From the NCBI GenBank assembly GCA_022559845.1, contig CM040128.1:271752698-271816697 (forward strand): DNA of 64,000 bases. The letters run 5' to 3'. This DNA is from Amorphophallus konjac. Taxonomy: Eukaryota; Streptophyta; Magnoliopsida; Alismatales; Araceae. Positions 1-10,600 of the stretch are shown here, piece by piece (position 1 is the stretch's first letter; each line of letters starts with the position of its first letter). A program made the translations under genes and the position numbers. Below the pieces are notes generated by a model that saw only the letters and a list, made by a program, of their open reading frames with translations, was not told the DNA's origin and did no database searches.

Positions 1-2658
1 TGCTTCGGGTCCCAACCTTCGAGGAATTTGAAGTCGCTCGGCCCGAGCCCAGCCCGCCTGCCGGTCAGTGCCTCCGACCGTCGGCGCCTCTTTTAAGTTT
101 TCTCTCTTCTCTTTTTTTTTATCATTTTTGAAGCAGGGCCTTGACGCTTGAATGTATTTTTTTTGTCTCAGCCCTTGTGGAAGAGCCCGTGTCCGCGCCC
201 GTCCCTGATGTGGAGGGGTCGGCTCCTATGCCCGCGCCTGTCATGGGTGCGGCCGCGGTCGCAGCAAAGGCGGCCTCGGTGGCGGCTCCGGCTCCCTCAC
301 TGCAGGCCAGGGAAAGGTCTCGAGCGAAGTCGCCTGTCCAGAAGGCGTTGGCTGCTGCCAAGGTGGCCGGGGAACAGGCGGCCAAGCGGAGGCGGGCCAA
401 GGAAGCCCTGGGTACGACAGTAGCCTCACCGGCGGCCGCTATCCCGTCCTTCGAGGCATTTGCGGCCATGCAGACCGGGCCGAGCCGTGATACTGGTGAG
501 GCTCGGCGGTCGCCTACGTCGTCCATGGTGGATCTCCCTCCTGAGTTGGCCTTGCGTCCCCGCGCGGAGACGATGCGTTTCTTCTCTGAGGGCGGCGTGG
601 AGGGAACGGCGTCCGTGCCGATCCCGGGTGAGGGCGAGGCTGCGGCTCCGGAGAAGGCTTTGTCTGCCGAGGCCGAAGGAGGTATTTGCCTTTGTCGGCC
701 TATTTTACCTCTTTCATCCTTTGGGAGCCGATTGGGCCTGACATGACCCGCGTTTTTTGACAGGTGCAGCTGGAGCAGTTACCGGGCTATTTGGCCTCCG
801 AATGCACCCCCCGGTGACGCAGCTATATGTGCGGAAGAGGCCGAAGTCTGGGCTGCCAGCCTCACCCAGTCCGCGAGAGGAGGCGCCGGTTATCGAGCTC
901 GAGGTGGAGGCCCCTTTGCCGGCACCGGCCGAGCCAGCGGCAGTCGAGTCTCCGACTGGGGAAGAGGTAGACTACGACTACTCTTCCGACGAAGCGGCTC
1001 CCGCTGAGGTAGCGTCTTGAGGCACCGGGCCGTCCGAGCTGGCCTTTAAGGCTCCTTCATTTGCTAAGTCGCTCGGCTCGATGGAGGCTGCTGCCGTAGG
1101 CGTGGCTTTATTGGCGCAGGGCCGCCTGTGTGGTCGCCTACTGACGCCATTTTTTTTTGTCGATTCTTTGCAGGGATCAGTTAAGCCGGAGGCCGCAGGA
1201 GGGGCTGCTCCAACTGCGCCAGTCGACCGCCCGGCGGGGGTTGCTGTTGGCATGGGCAAACTGGCCCTTCTATTCGAGGCCCTTCGGGAGGACGCATCGC
1301 TGGGACCTTTGGCAGGCGAGCCTCTGGAGGAGGGGGAGATTGCGCCTGAAAGCGGCATGTCAGTGGCTGAGGTAAGCATGCGGGTTTCGAGATCTCTTTT
1401 CGCCTCCTGCCCTCGCATGATTTATTCTGGATGGCGAATGGCTGATTTCCCTCCTCATGGTCAGGCGATGCCGGGACCGGAGAAGGCCTCTGGTCGTGTC
1501 CGAAAGGCCGTGGCCAAACGGAGACCAAGCATTGCCCCGATCGCGGTGGAAGGGCCGGCTCTCGTCTCCGACTTAGGGGCGGCGAGTCTTGCTGCACTAG
1601 TGGAAGCGGGGCGTCTACCCCGGCTAATGGTTCCACTTCCGCCTTTCCCGAGGCTTCCGGCCCAGATGGAGGACCCGCTCCTGAGGCAAATATTTACGGG
1701 GCTTCGCGCACATCTGGAGGGATTCCAGACGCGAGAGAGAAGTTCGTGGATGGCATCCTCGGGTCCAGCTCTGCTCGAAGCTCCTCCTTTGGCCATAGCA
1801 GAGACAGCTGCACCCTCGCCTGTCGGGCCAGTGGCCGCAGCCGACGGAGCCGGGGAAGAGGAGACAGGGGAGCAGCGGATAATAGAGACGTCGGATGCTT
1901 CAACGCTGGTCTCGGCCACTTCCTTAGCGGAGGTTGGCCGAGAGCCCTCTGTTGAGCCACGCCAGCCAGGCGACTTGACTCTTGCCCTTCCATCTTCCTC
2001 AGTCACGGTGGATGCCGGCTTGTGGGCGGAGGTGGACAGCACCGTGGAATTCACTCCCCCAGCGCTGCCTTCGGTTGGCCACACCTCGTCGGAAGCGCCG
2101 GTCCGCCATATGCTGATCACCCTACAGGCGATGCTCCTCGCCGATCCCTCTTTGTCGTACCGAGAGGTGCACACCATAGTGACGCAGCTGACCGGGGCGT
2201 TGCAAGTGCTCGGCTGCCCGCTGGGGGAATGGTCGCGGCGGGTCTTACTATTATTGAAATACATCAAGCGCCGTGACTTCCTCGAGACCCAGGCTCCTGA
2301 CGAACGTGCCGCGTTGGATGCCCAGGCGGACGAGTATCTGCAAGCCTTGGAAACACGGCGAGGCGACAGGGAGCGCCATAGAGAGGCCTGGGAGGGGAGC
2401 GAGGGCAAGGTCCCGTCTTTGAAGAGCCGAATTATAGAATTGGAGGGCTACCTCGCTGCAGCTAGGCTTGATCTTGCCGTGAACGAGGAAGTGGCCGAGA
2501 GAGAGAGAGAAGCCTTCGGTGCCGCTCAAGCCGAGGTGGAGTCCATGGAGGCGGAGCTCGCTCAGCTGGAGGAGCGGAGGGGGCGGCTCCGCGACCGGAC
2601 GAACTTCCCTTGCGTGGGGATTCTGCCTCTCGAAGACATCTTCAGGGGCCTTGACTAG
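1..2658 (+). CDS. Antisense accessory gene of a Tat-type retrotransposon (partial at 5' end, spliced)
   Basis: The gene lies on the strand opposite to the gag-pol of the same element and downstream of pol, where some Tat-lineage elements carry an additional antisense ORF (known for Grande and relatives). I see five exons: 1-63, 172-681, 764-1008, 1174-1371 and 1465-2658. All four introns begin GT and end AG after pyrimidine tracts, and all junction phases match, giving about 735 residues without a stop; the N-terminus is outside the window. The middle is low-complexity and rich in Ala, Pro and Glu. The last roughly 110 residues form a Glu/Arg-rich coiled coil, and the stop is TAG at 2656. The 93-nt fourth intron is itself open, so it may be optional. 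The decayed counterpart at 53,744-55,730 shows a gypsy-type transposon domain (PF04195-like) at the N-terminus, so that domain probably lies to the left of this window. Function is unknown. The gene is more intact than the neighbouring gag-pol. Confidence 0.7.
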
Positions 2659-3105
2659 GCGTGGCTCCCTTATTTTTTCTTCTTTTTTGTAACACAGGGG
2701 TATGCCCCGAAGTGCCTGTAGTTCGGCTCCCTTTTTTGAATATAGGAAAACAATATTTATGGCTTCGCGTGTTCCTGTGTGTGGATTTGTCCCAGAGAGA
2801 CCTTCCTTCCCCTCCTTTTCTTTTGTGTACATTCCCCTTTTTTATGCTCCCTCCCATGCTTCCATGCCGAGACACATTGGCAGGCTGCAGGTTTCCGTAA
2901 TGATTCGCTTCGAGAAAGCCGGGCAGGAACCCATGCCAGGGCACGGGAGAGTGCTCGCCCTCCCAGGGGGAGGACGAGGGGACCACTCCACCGTACCGGA
3001 CGGGCACCTTCCTAGTCTCACCGCAAAGTTGAAAGCTAGTGCTGGCTTCAGGGGGCCTCGGTCGGAGACCGTTTACTGGTCGCTCAGCGGTCACAGAGAG
3101 AGAGC
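2659..3105. other. Spacer between antisense gene and minisatellite
   Basis: I see no convincing coding sequence here; short ORFs on both strands look like chance. This would hold the 3' end of the antisense transcript. It is part of the variable region between pol and the 3' LTR of the large element. Confidence 0.5.
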
Positions 3106-3495
3106 TGGTCTAGTCAATGATCTGGACGGGAGGTCCAAGCCAAAGGGGTACTCACTGCCCGGGGAGGACGGAGAGAAGAGTTTGTTTAGTCAATGACCCG
3201 GACGGGAGGTCCAAGCCAAAGTTGTACTCACCGCCTGGGGAGGACTGGACGGAGAGAAGAGTTTGTTTAGTCAATGACCCGGACGGGAGGTCCAAGCCAA
3301 AGTTGTACTCACCGCCTGGGGAGGACGGAGAGAAGGGTTTGTTTAGTTAATGACCTGGACTGGAGGTCCAAGCCAAAAGGGTACTCACCGCTCGGGGAGG
3401 GCGGAGAGAAGAGTTCGTTTAGTTAATGACCTGGACTGGAGGTCCAAGCCAAAAGGGTACTCACCGCTCGGGGAGGGCGGAGAGAAGAGTTTGTT
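3106..3495. repeat. 76-bp tandem repeat, five copies
   Basis: Units start near 3113, 3189, 3270, 3346 and 3422, so the period is 76 bp except for one 81-bp copy with a small internal duplication. Each unit holds a run ending in GTTTGTTTAGT followed by TGACCTGGACTGGAGGTCCA and a GGGGAGG motif. The last two copies are nearly identical. It lies just downstream of pol in element sense, the hypervariable region where Tat-type elements often amplify short repeats. Confidence 0.9.
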
Positions 3496-3893
3496 TCTTT
3501 CTCTCTCTTTTTTTTTAAATCACTTTTTGGTACCCCCGCTGATGCGGGGCGGCGGCTGGAAATGGGGGGCGTTCCCCTCTTTCCTTCTCTGCTTTTATTC
3601 TGCCCTTGTTCTTTTCTCCGTCTCTTTTTTTTCTTTCTTTTTCTTCTTCTCTTTTTTTTTCCTTCTCTTCTCTCCTCTTTTGCTCTTTTATTTTCTCTTC
3701 TTCTTCTTCTTTTTTCTCTTCTTCTCTCTTTTCCCTTCTTTTCTTCTCTCTTCTTTTCCTTCTCTTTTCTTTCCTCCTTTTTTCTCTTCTTTTCTTCTTT
3801 TCTCCTCTTTTGCTCTCTCTTTTTTTTTTCTTTTCATTTATCTTCTTCTTCTTTTCCTTTTTTTTCTCTCTATTCTTCTTTTTTTTTTTTGAA
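3496..3893. repeat. Long pyrimidine tract (polypurine on the element's sense strand)
   Basis: From about 3577 to 3892 the + strand is almost pure C/T, so the retrotransposon RNA would carry about 315 nt of purine just after the pol stop codon. It is interrupted only by scattered G and A. Simple-sequence expansion is the plain explanation; a role as an extra plus-strand priming site is possible but not shown. Confidence 0.85.
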
Positions 3894-3967
3894 GCGTGGA
3901 TAGTGGTTAATTTATTTGGGCCATCAATCGAGACAACCCGCCCGAAACCGGGCGGAGGGTAATATTA

Positions 3968-5523
3968 TTAATTGAATGGGGACGCCGGAGCGTGATACAA
4001 CCTCAAGTGCCTTCCATTAAGAGGCGGGAACTGAACTTCCCCGCGATGGTTGACAATCACGTAGGCACCACCTTCGTAGACTTTTTGGACTACGTAAGGT
4101 CCGAGCCAGTTCTCATTTAACTTGCCCTTAAGATTGGCAACCATGAGGTCTCTCCTCTTGACCATAACAAGGTCAGCCTTTTTGAATTCGCGCTCTTTGA
4201 CAAGCTTGTCAAAGGCGCGTGCAATCGGGCCTGGTAGACCTGAATATTCTGTTGGGCTTGAAGCCGCTTTCCTTCCAGGCTGGAGAGTTCGTCGAGTCTT
4301 CGCTCGACATTGGTCTGCCCTTCAAGGACAAGCCCATGCTGAATGGCTACCCGGAGGGAAGGTATCTCCAATTCGACGGGGACGATTGCCTCCGACCCGT
4401 ATACGAGAGAAAAGGGCGAGCAACCCGTTGGAGTCTTGTATACAGTTCGGTATGCCCATAGCGCCTCGTACATCCTCTCTTCCCAGTCCTTTTTGTTAGA
4501 GCTGACAGTCTTGGCCAAAAGGGTGCAGAGTGTCTTGTTAAAAGCTTCGGCCAGTCCATTAGCCTGTGGATTGTAAGGAGTCGATGTCCTCCAATCAATC
4601 TTGTATTTCTCTGCCAGCCGGTAGGCCTTCTGATTGCGGAAGTGGCTGCCGTTATCCGATACAATCCGGTCGGGCACGCCAAACCGGAATATAATATTGC
4701 GGCGGATAAACCTGACTACGACCTCTCCGGTGACCTCCCGTAAGGCTACAGCTTCTGCCCAACGGGAGAAGTAGTCGGTTGCCGCCAAAATGTACTTGCA
4801 TCCTGTGGAAGACGCGGGTAAGGGACCCACAACGTCTGTTCCCCATTGGGCAAACGGCCAACTGGGCGCCGTTGGGTGCAATTGCGCGGGAGGCCTCCTG
4901 GGTATGACGGCATGCTCTTGACATTTCTGGCATGACTTAGCATATTTGCAGCAGTCGTCAAACATTGCAGGCCAATAGTAGCCAAGTTTCTTGATTTCAA
5001 TCTTCATTTTCGGTCCCGCCTGGTGTGCACCCGCCGTCCCGGCGTGGACCTCCTTCATGACCCTCCAAGCTTCTTCAGTGGACAAACATCGGAGGAGCAG
5101 CTTCCGTCTGGCATCTGCCACAATTCGGAATAATATTCCGCTTCGGAGCTCATAAGAGTCCTTGGTTCTGACTAGCTTGATCTTTTCTTCTCTTCGGTCA
5201 GGCAACCGCTGGTGTTTGAACCACTGCATCAGGGGGCCTCTCCAGTCGGGTAGGCCGACGGCTTCCACTGTAGTGACCTCTAGGTCTTCTTCTTCTGATT
5301 CCCCTTCTATCATGCTGGGCATCTGGCGTTGGTTTATTACTTGGATGCTGAGAGATCCATCCGGAGGCACTGCCAGTGAGCTTGCCAACTTTGCCAAGGC
5401 GTCGGCCTGGGCGTTCTCCCCTCGGGCGACATGGCCTATTTCGAGGAGGTAGAACCGCTCCATGAGCCCTTTTGCCTTAGCGTGGTAAGGGAGCAACTCG
5501 GGTTTCCGGACATCAAACTGCCC
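3968..5523 (-). pseudogene. Tat-type pol, 3' part: end of second RNase H plus integrase (frameshifted)
   Basis: This continues in the same frame as the upstream pol piece after the TAG at 5524-5526. It begins with the tail of the plant-type second RNase H (motif ADALAKLA). Integrase follows, with an HHCC zinc-binding region (VHAGTAGAH, then CQKC) and a DDE core seen as WGTDVVGPL, VSDNGSHF and NGLAEAFNK. Near 4222 a one-base loss shifts the frame, so the C-terminal domain with the GPY motif (NENWLGPYVV) is read in another frame at 3968-4165. In life the enzyme would insert the cDNA into the genome. No chromodomain is visible, as expected for non-chromovirus gypsy elements. The copy is dead without help in trans. 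Confidence 0.9.
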
Positions 5524-7600
5524 CTATACCTGCTTGACGACCAGTAGCGAGTCGCCAAATACCTGGAGCATTTTGATCTCCATTTGGAGGGCGACCTGGA
5601 GGCCGATAATCAGAGCTTCATACTCTGCTTCATTATTGGTGCAGGGTTTGCTAATGCAGCAGGAAGTGTGCATCACTTCTCCGTCTGGTGACTTGAGGAC
5701 GATGCCTGCTCCGGCTCGTACCTTGGCGCGCCCGGACGGGGTCGCTTCTGTTCTCGAGGCCCCGTCGAAGTATAACTGCCAGATGGCTTGCTGTACTTGG
5801 TTTACCTCTAGTGTTTCATCTTCTGGTAGTTCGGTGGCCAGAGGGGAGTCTTCGGGCACAGGGTGTGCCGCGAAGAAATCCGCGACGGCTTGTCCCTTAA
5901 CGGCCTTCTGTGGCACGTAGGTGATGTCGAACTCCATGAGCAGCACGGCCCACTTGCCAAGGCGCCCCTTTGGGACGGGCTGGAGGAGAATGTGCTTGAT
6001 GGGGTCGGCCCTGGATATTAAGCTGACTTCGTGGGACAGCATGTAGTGCCTCATCTTCTTGACTGCGAAGACCAAGGCAAGGCAGATCTTCTCAATCGGG
6101 GCGTACTTAACCTCTGCACCCACCAATCTTCGACTGAGATAGTAGAGAGCCTGCTCTTTTCCCTCATCATTGTTCTGGGCGAGCATTGCCCCCAGTGAAT
6201 ATTCGGTGGCCGCTATGTACAAAATCAGCGGTCTGCCTTTGACAGGTGCCCCCAGGACAGGCGGGGTTTTCAGGTATTCCTTTAGCTGGTCGAACGCGTG
6301 CTGGCACTCGTGACCCCAGCTGAAGGGTGCATTCTTCATCATCAGTCTGTGGAAGGGTTGGCAGCGCCCTGACAAGTTGGAGATGAACCTGCGAATGTAA
6401 GCTAAACGCCCCTGCAGGGACCTCAGCTCTCCCAGACTCTTGGGAGGAGGCAGCTCCTGGATGGCCTTTATCTTCAGGGGGTCGATCTCGATCCCTCTGT
6501 GCCGGACAATAAAGCCGAGGAATTTCCCACTGGACACGCCGAAGGCGCACTTCATGGGATTCATCTTTAGCCCATACTGCCGGAGCCTTTGGAAGACGGC
6601 CCTGAGGTCACTCAGGTGCTCGTCTCTTTTCTTCGTCTTGACGACCAGATCATCAATGTAGCACTCGACCTTGCCGTACAGCAGCTCGTCGAAGACCTTG
6701 GTCATCGCCCGCTGGTATGTGGCACCGGCATTCTTGAGGCCGAAGGGCATCCTCTTGTAGTGAAATATCCCTTTGGGTGACCGGAAAGCTGTGTGGACCC
6801 GGTCGTGATCGGCTATCCAAATTTGGTTATAGCCGGACGACCCATCCATGAAGGACAGGGCCTCGTGGCCAGTGGTTGCATCAATCATCACCTCGGTGAT
6901 AGGCACCGGGAAGTCATCTTTCGGGCAGGCTCTATTCAGGTCGCGGAAGTCCACGCAAATCCTGATCTGTCCATTCTTCTTTTTCACCGGTACAATATTG
7001 GCCAGCCATGTGGTGTATTGATTTTCCGCCACGAAGCCGACATTTATGAGCTTGTCGACTTCTTTGCAGATCTGGCTGGTTAGCTCCGGCCTCATGCGCC
7101 GGGGAGGTTGCTTCACTGGTTCCACTTTGGGATCAATGGACAGGATGTGTTGAGTCACCTCGGGGCTAAGTCCGGGCATTTCTTTATAGTTCCAGGCAAA
7201 GCAATCCCGGAATTCTTGCAGCAACTTTGTGTATTGTTCTCTCTCCTGTAGGGGCATGAGAGCACTCAGAAAAGTTGGCCTGGGGTCGTCTTCTGTACCA
7301 AGGTTGACCTCAGTCAATTCGTCGACCGTGACCTGGCCGCCATTTTCAATTTCCGGCGGGGCTGGCGACAAATCGACGAAGTCCTGGTCTTCATTGTCCA
7401 CGGGCTCGAGGACGCCATCTTCCTCGTCTTGTTCATCATGACTGGGCATGGAGGCTGCATTCACCCCGCAGTCCTCCTGGGCCGTAGCCGCCGGGTACGC
7501 GAGGTCCGCTGGCTCAGAGGGGCATAGGTCCGTCTCGGGCTCCTCCGTGTATTCATCATAGACGCTCCCGCGGGAACCGGGGTAGCCGCATCTTCGGGCG
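5524..7600 (-). pseudogene. Tat-type pol: reverse transcriptase, RNase H and second RNase H (nonsense at 5524)
   Basis: After an acidic linker comes a reverse transcriptase with FMDGSSGYNQI and the catalytic YIDDL near 6,650. Then come the ordinary gypsy RNase H and a second, plant-type RNase H (start WQLYFDGASR; TNNEAEYEAL; FGDSLLVV). The paired RNase H domains are the hallmark of the Tat lineage (Ogre, Retand, Grande and kin). The reading frame is open upstream of 7464 to about 7600 and overlaps the gag-protease frame in the -1 register. It ends in TAG at 5524-5526, inside the second RNase H, between its third acidic residue and its C-terminal motif. Downstream protein continues in the same frame, so this is a point mutation and not a natural end. 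Confidence 0.92.
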
Positions 7601-10600
7601 CCTGGCGTTGGATGGACACAGTGTAGGCTCCTGTCCTGGGGCTGTCTGCCACGTGAGGGCGTGGCGGGGCTACCACGTAGTCCCCCATTCTGAGCTCATC
7701 CCTGTCAATGAGGCTTTGAGCAATGTCTTTGAAGACATAGCAGTCTTCAATGGCGTGGCCCAGCATCTGGTGGTAAGGGCAAAATAGTGGGTCCCCGCTT
7801 CTTCGGGTGTCTTGCGGCCTCTTGGACCGTGGAAGGGAGACCTTGCCGTAATGGCAAGCCCAGTCGAAGATGCCCCGGGTCTTCTCTCTCGGAAAGGAAT
7901 AAGGCTTCTGCAGCTTCTCTTGGAGTGTCAGCCCTTGCCTGGTTGGCCGCTCGATCAGCGAGCTTGCCATGTCTCTCATTTCCCGCCTTGACAAGGCGGG
8001 GGTGTTGGGACTGGTGCCTCGGGGCCGAGGCATCCGGCCACCCCATGGGGGGAGAGATCCCTGGATCAGGTCGGCGACTAGCGAGGTCAACTTCGCCAGT
8101 CGTACTTTTAGCACCTCGATCTCCCGTTGCTGCCTGTGGTACAAGGCGTACATGACGGGGTCGTATCGAGGGGAATCCGGAGCGTGGCCCATGCTACTGC
8201 TCCTTGCTTCGCCGGTCGGCCGAGGTGAAGGTGCCTCGCTGGCGTGCCCTCTCGAGGTTGACACTTCGGAGAAGGAGGGGGCCTTCTCCATGCAGCGGCG
8301 GCTGGGAGGCTTCCACAGGAATACTTCTTCGTCTTGTGCCTCTTCGGCCGGGGCCCCGGGACATGCGTCTTGGTGAGTTTCCCGCGAATCTGCAGTTTCT
8401 GCGGGGTCGTCGCCGGGCCATGTTGAGACCGATATGACATCAGTCTCGTAGTAATCTTCTAGTGAAAAGCCCAGACCGGGGTGCTCAGTGATTTTCAGCA
8501 ACCGTCGATCCAGGTTTGGTGGGTTCCACATTCTTTCAAACATTTCCTTCCGGCTGGAGGGCTGGTAGGGAGGAATCTTCTGCTTTCTGACCATTCTGGC
8601 TGTTTGGTCAGTCATGTAGGGAAGTCCCGTAATGGGGACGTGCGGGTCATGCAGCTCATCAGGGAATCGGCAATCATTGTCTTCCTTGACTGGCTTCTCC
8701 CCAGCAACATAAAAGATAGTGGGCGGCCCTTCGGGGTTAGGTACCTCGAAGGTCCTCCGCTGCTCGGCTGCTTGGCATTCTATCTCTATTACAGGCTTGA
8801 CGATCCCTGGCGGGACCCTGACGTCTTCTAGCAGGTCTTCGAGGCAAGGCGCCCCTGGTGTAGGGTAGATGGCGAGAGGAGCCGCCTTGAATACCCCTTC
8901 TTCTTGTGCAATAAACGGTACATGTGGAGGAGCCACATAACCCGGGGGTGGCGGAGGGAACCAGCCACCTGACTCTGCTTTCTCCTTTCCCTTGTCTCGG
9001 GCAGCTTGAGGAGCTTGCTTCACCTTTTCCAAGTACAGATTAGCATCTGACAAGTGACACTCGAACACCTCGAACGGGTGGAGGTCGGCGAAGATTCTGA
9101 CTTCCTTTCCCTCGCAGGGGTACTTGATGCATTGATGCAGAGTGGAGGGTACCACCCTATTCTGGTGTAGCCAAGGCCGGCCAAGCAACGCCTTGTAGGA
9201 AGTGCTGGAGTTGATGACGTGGAACTGGACCTTGGTGGTGAAGTCATCAAAGGTCAAGTTGAACTCTGCAACCCCCATGGGCACCTCACATTTCTGGTTA
9301 AAGCCAGCTATCTTGACATTTTTAACCTCAACCAGGTGTACGTCAAAGTAGTGCTTCTGGTATACCCGGTACGGGAGTATATTTACTGCTGCCCCTGGGT
9401 CGATCAAGACCCTGTTGATAGGCTGGCCGTTCAGCTGCCCTTTCATGTAGAGGGGCCTGTTATGGCTGCAAGTCGGCAGGAGCATGTCATCTTCTGTGAA
9501 AGCCACTGCTACTTCAGGTGGTGTTTCTGCCAAACAGGCTTCAAGGTGTGCTGGCGTCTGGAGTGCGGCGATGATGGCTTGCCGCGTTTCTTCGTTCAAG
9601 GACAGCATCTCCCACACCGTGAACCGGGTCGGGATTTTCTTGAGGTGTCTGACTATTCGCTCGGCCGCCCGCACCTTGAGCAATTTCATCTCTTCGGGCT
9701 TGCTGCGTCTGCCCTCATCCTGAGGCTGGAGTGCCAGCTCAAGGGGTGCCTGCTTTGTGGGCTCTGCTGCGGTCTGTTGAGCTGGCGGGGTCTGCTGGGC
9801 TTCCTCTGTTTCTCGCATGAATTCGGCGAGGTTTGGGATGCCGTTGAATTCTCCTTCTGGCTGGGCAGGAGCTGTAGCTGGTAGAGCTTGAGGAATGCTT
9901 GCTTTACTGGTCGCAGCGGACCCCTGGGGGTGCGCCCGCCTTCCTGCTCGAGCTGACAGGAACTCGGCGAACGACGGGGCGCCTTGACTCTTGGTACCCC
10001 CGGGGTAGAGACCTAATGGGGGAGGGATCTCGGTGCCTCGGACCTCAGGGTCGGGAACCTGGTATGGTTGTTCCCCCCTGAGCATGATGTTGAGGCTGCC
10101 CTGAGGAGGGCGCCCCCACTTCCTCCCTGACCTGGTAGCGTGCTGGGAGGTGGACGCTTCAGCTTGGTTCACCTCTGCTGGCTCATGGGGTGGTTCTTCT
10201 TCTTTTTCTTCCAGGGAGAGAGCGGTGTCGAACAGCGCCGAGAGGGTGTTGCAGGCCATGACGACCTCCTTCTTCTTCTTGCCCCTGGGTCTTCTCTTCT
10301 TCTTCTTCTTGCCCGCCGCAGCGGATGGCTGCTCCCGAATAGGTTCACCCCACAGGGGAGGCTCTTTATCTGCATCAGCTTCTGTTCCTGGAGCCAGCTC
10401 GAGTGACTCGAACTCCTCCCAGGGGACATATTGTTTTAATTCGACGGGCTGGATTTTGGGCTGCTCATAATCTTCAAGCCCGTCAATAATAGCCTGGAGT
10501 CTTTCAACCGTCGGGCTAGTCTTCTTGTACATCCGCAACGGGGCCGAGCTCTTCTTGTTGTGAGTGGGCCGCCTCATGACCAGCCGAGGGGCCGTGTCGT

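Noticed and set aside
1461..2408. 315-codon ORF on the minus strand
   Set aside because: It mirrors the spliced antisense gene; GC-rich coding DNA often leaves the opposite strand open. No motif seen.
3350..3962. Overlapping + strand ORFs rich in Phe, Ser and Leu
   Set aside because: They arise from the C/T-only tract, which lacks stop codons.
7969..9884. Several + strand ORFs of 110-220 codons
   Set aside because: Shadows of the gag-protease frame on the other strand.
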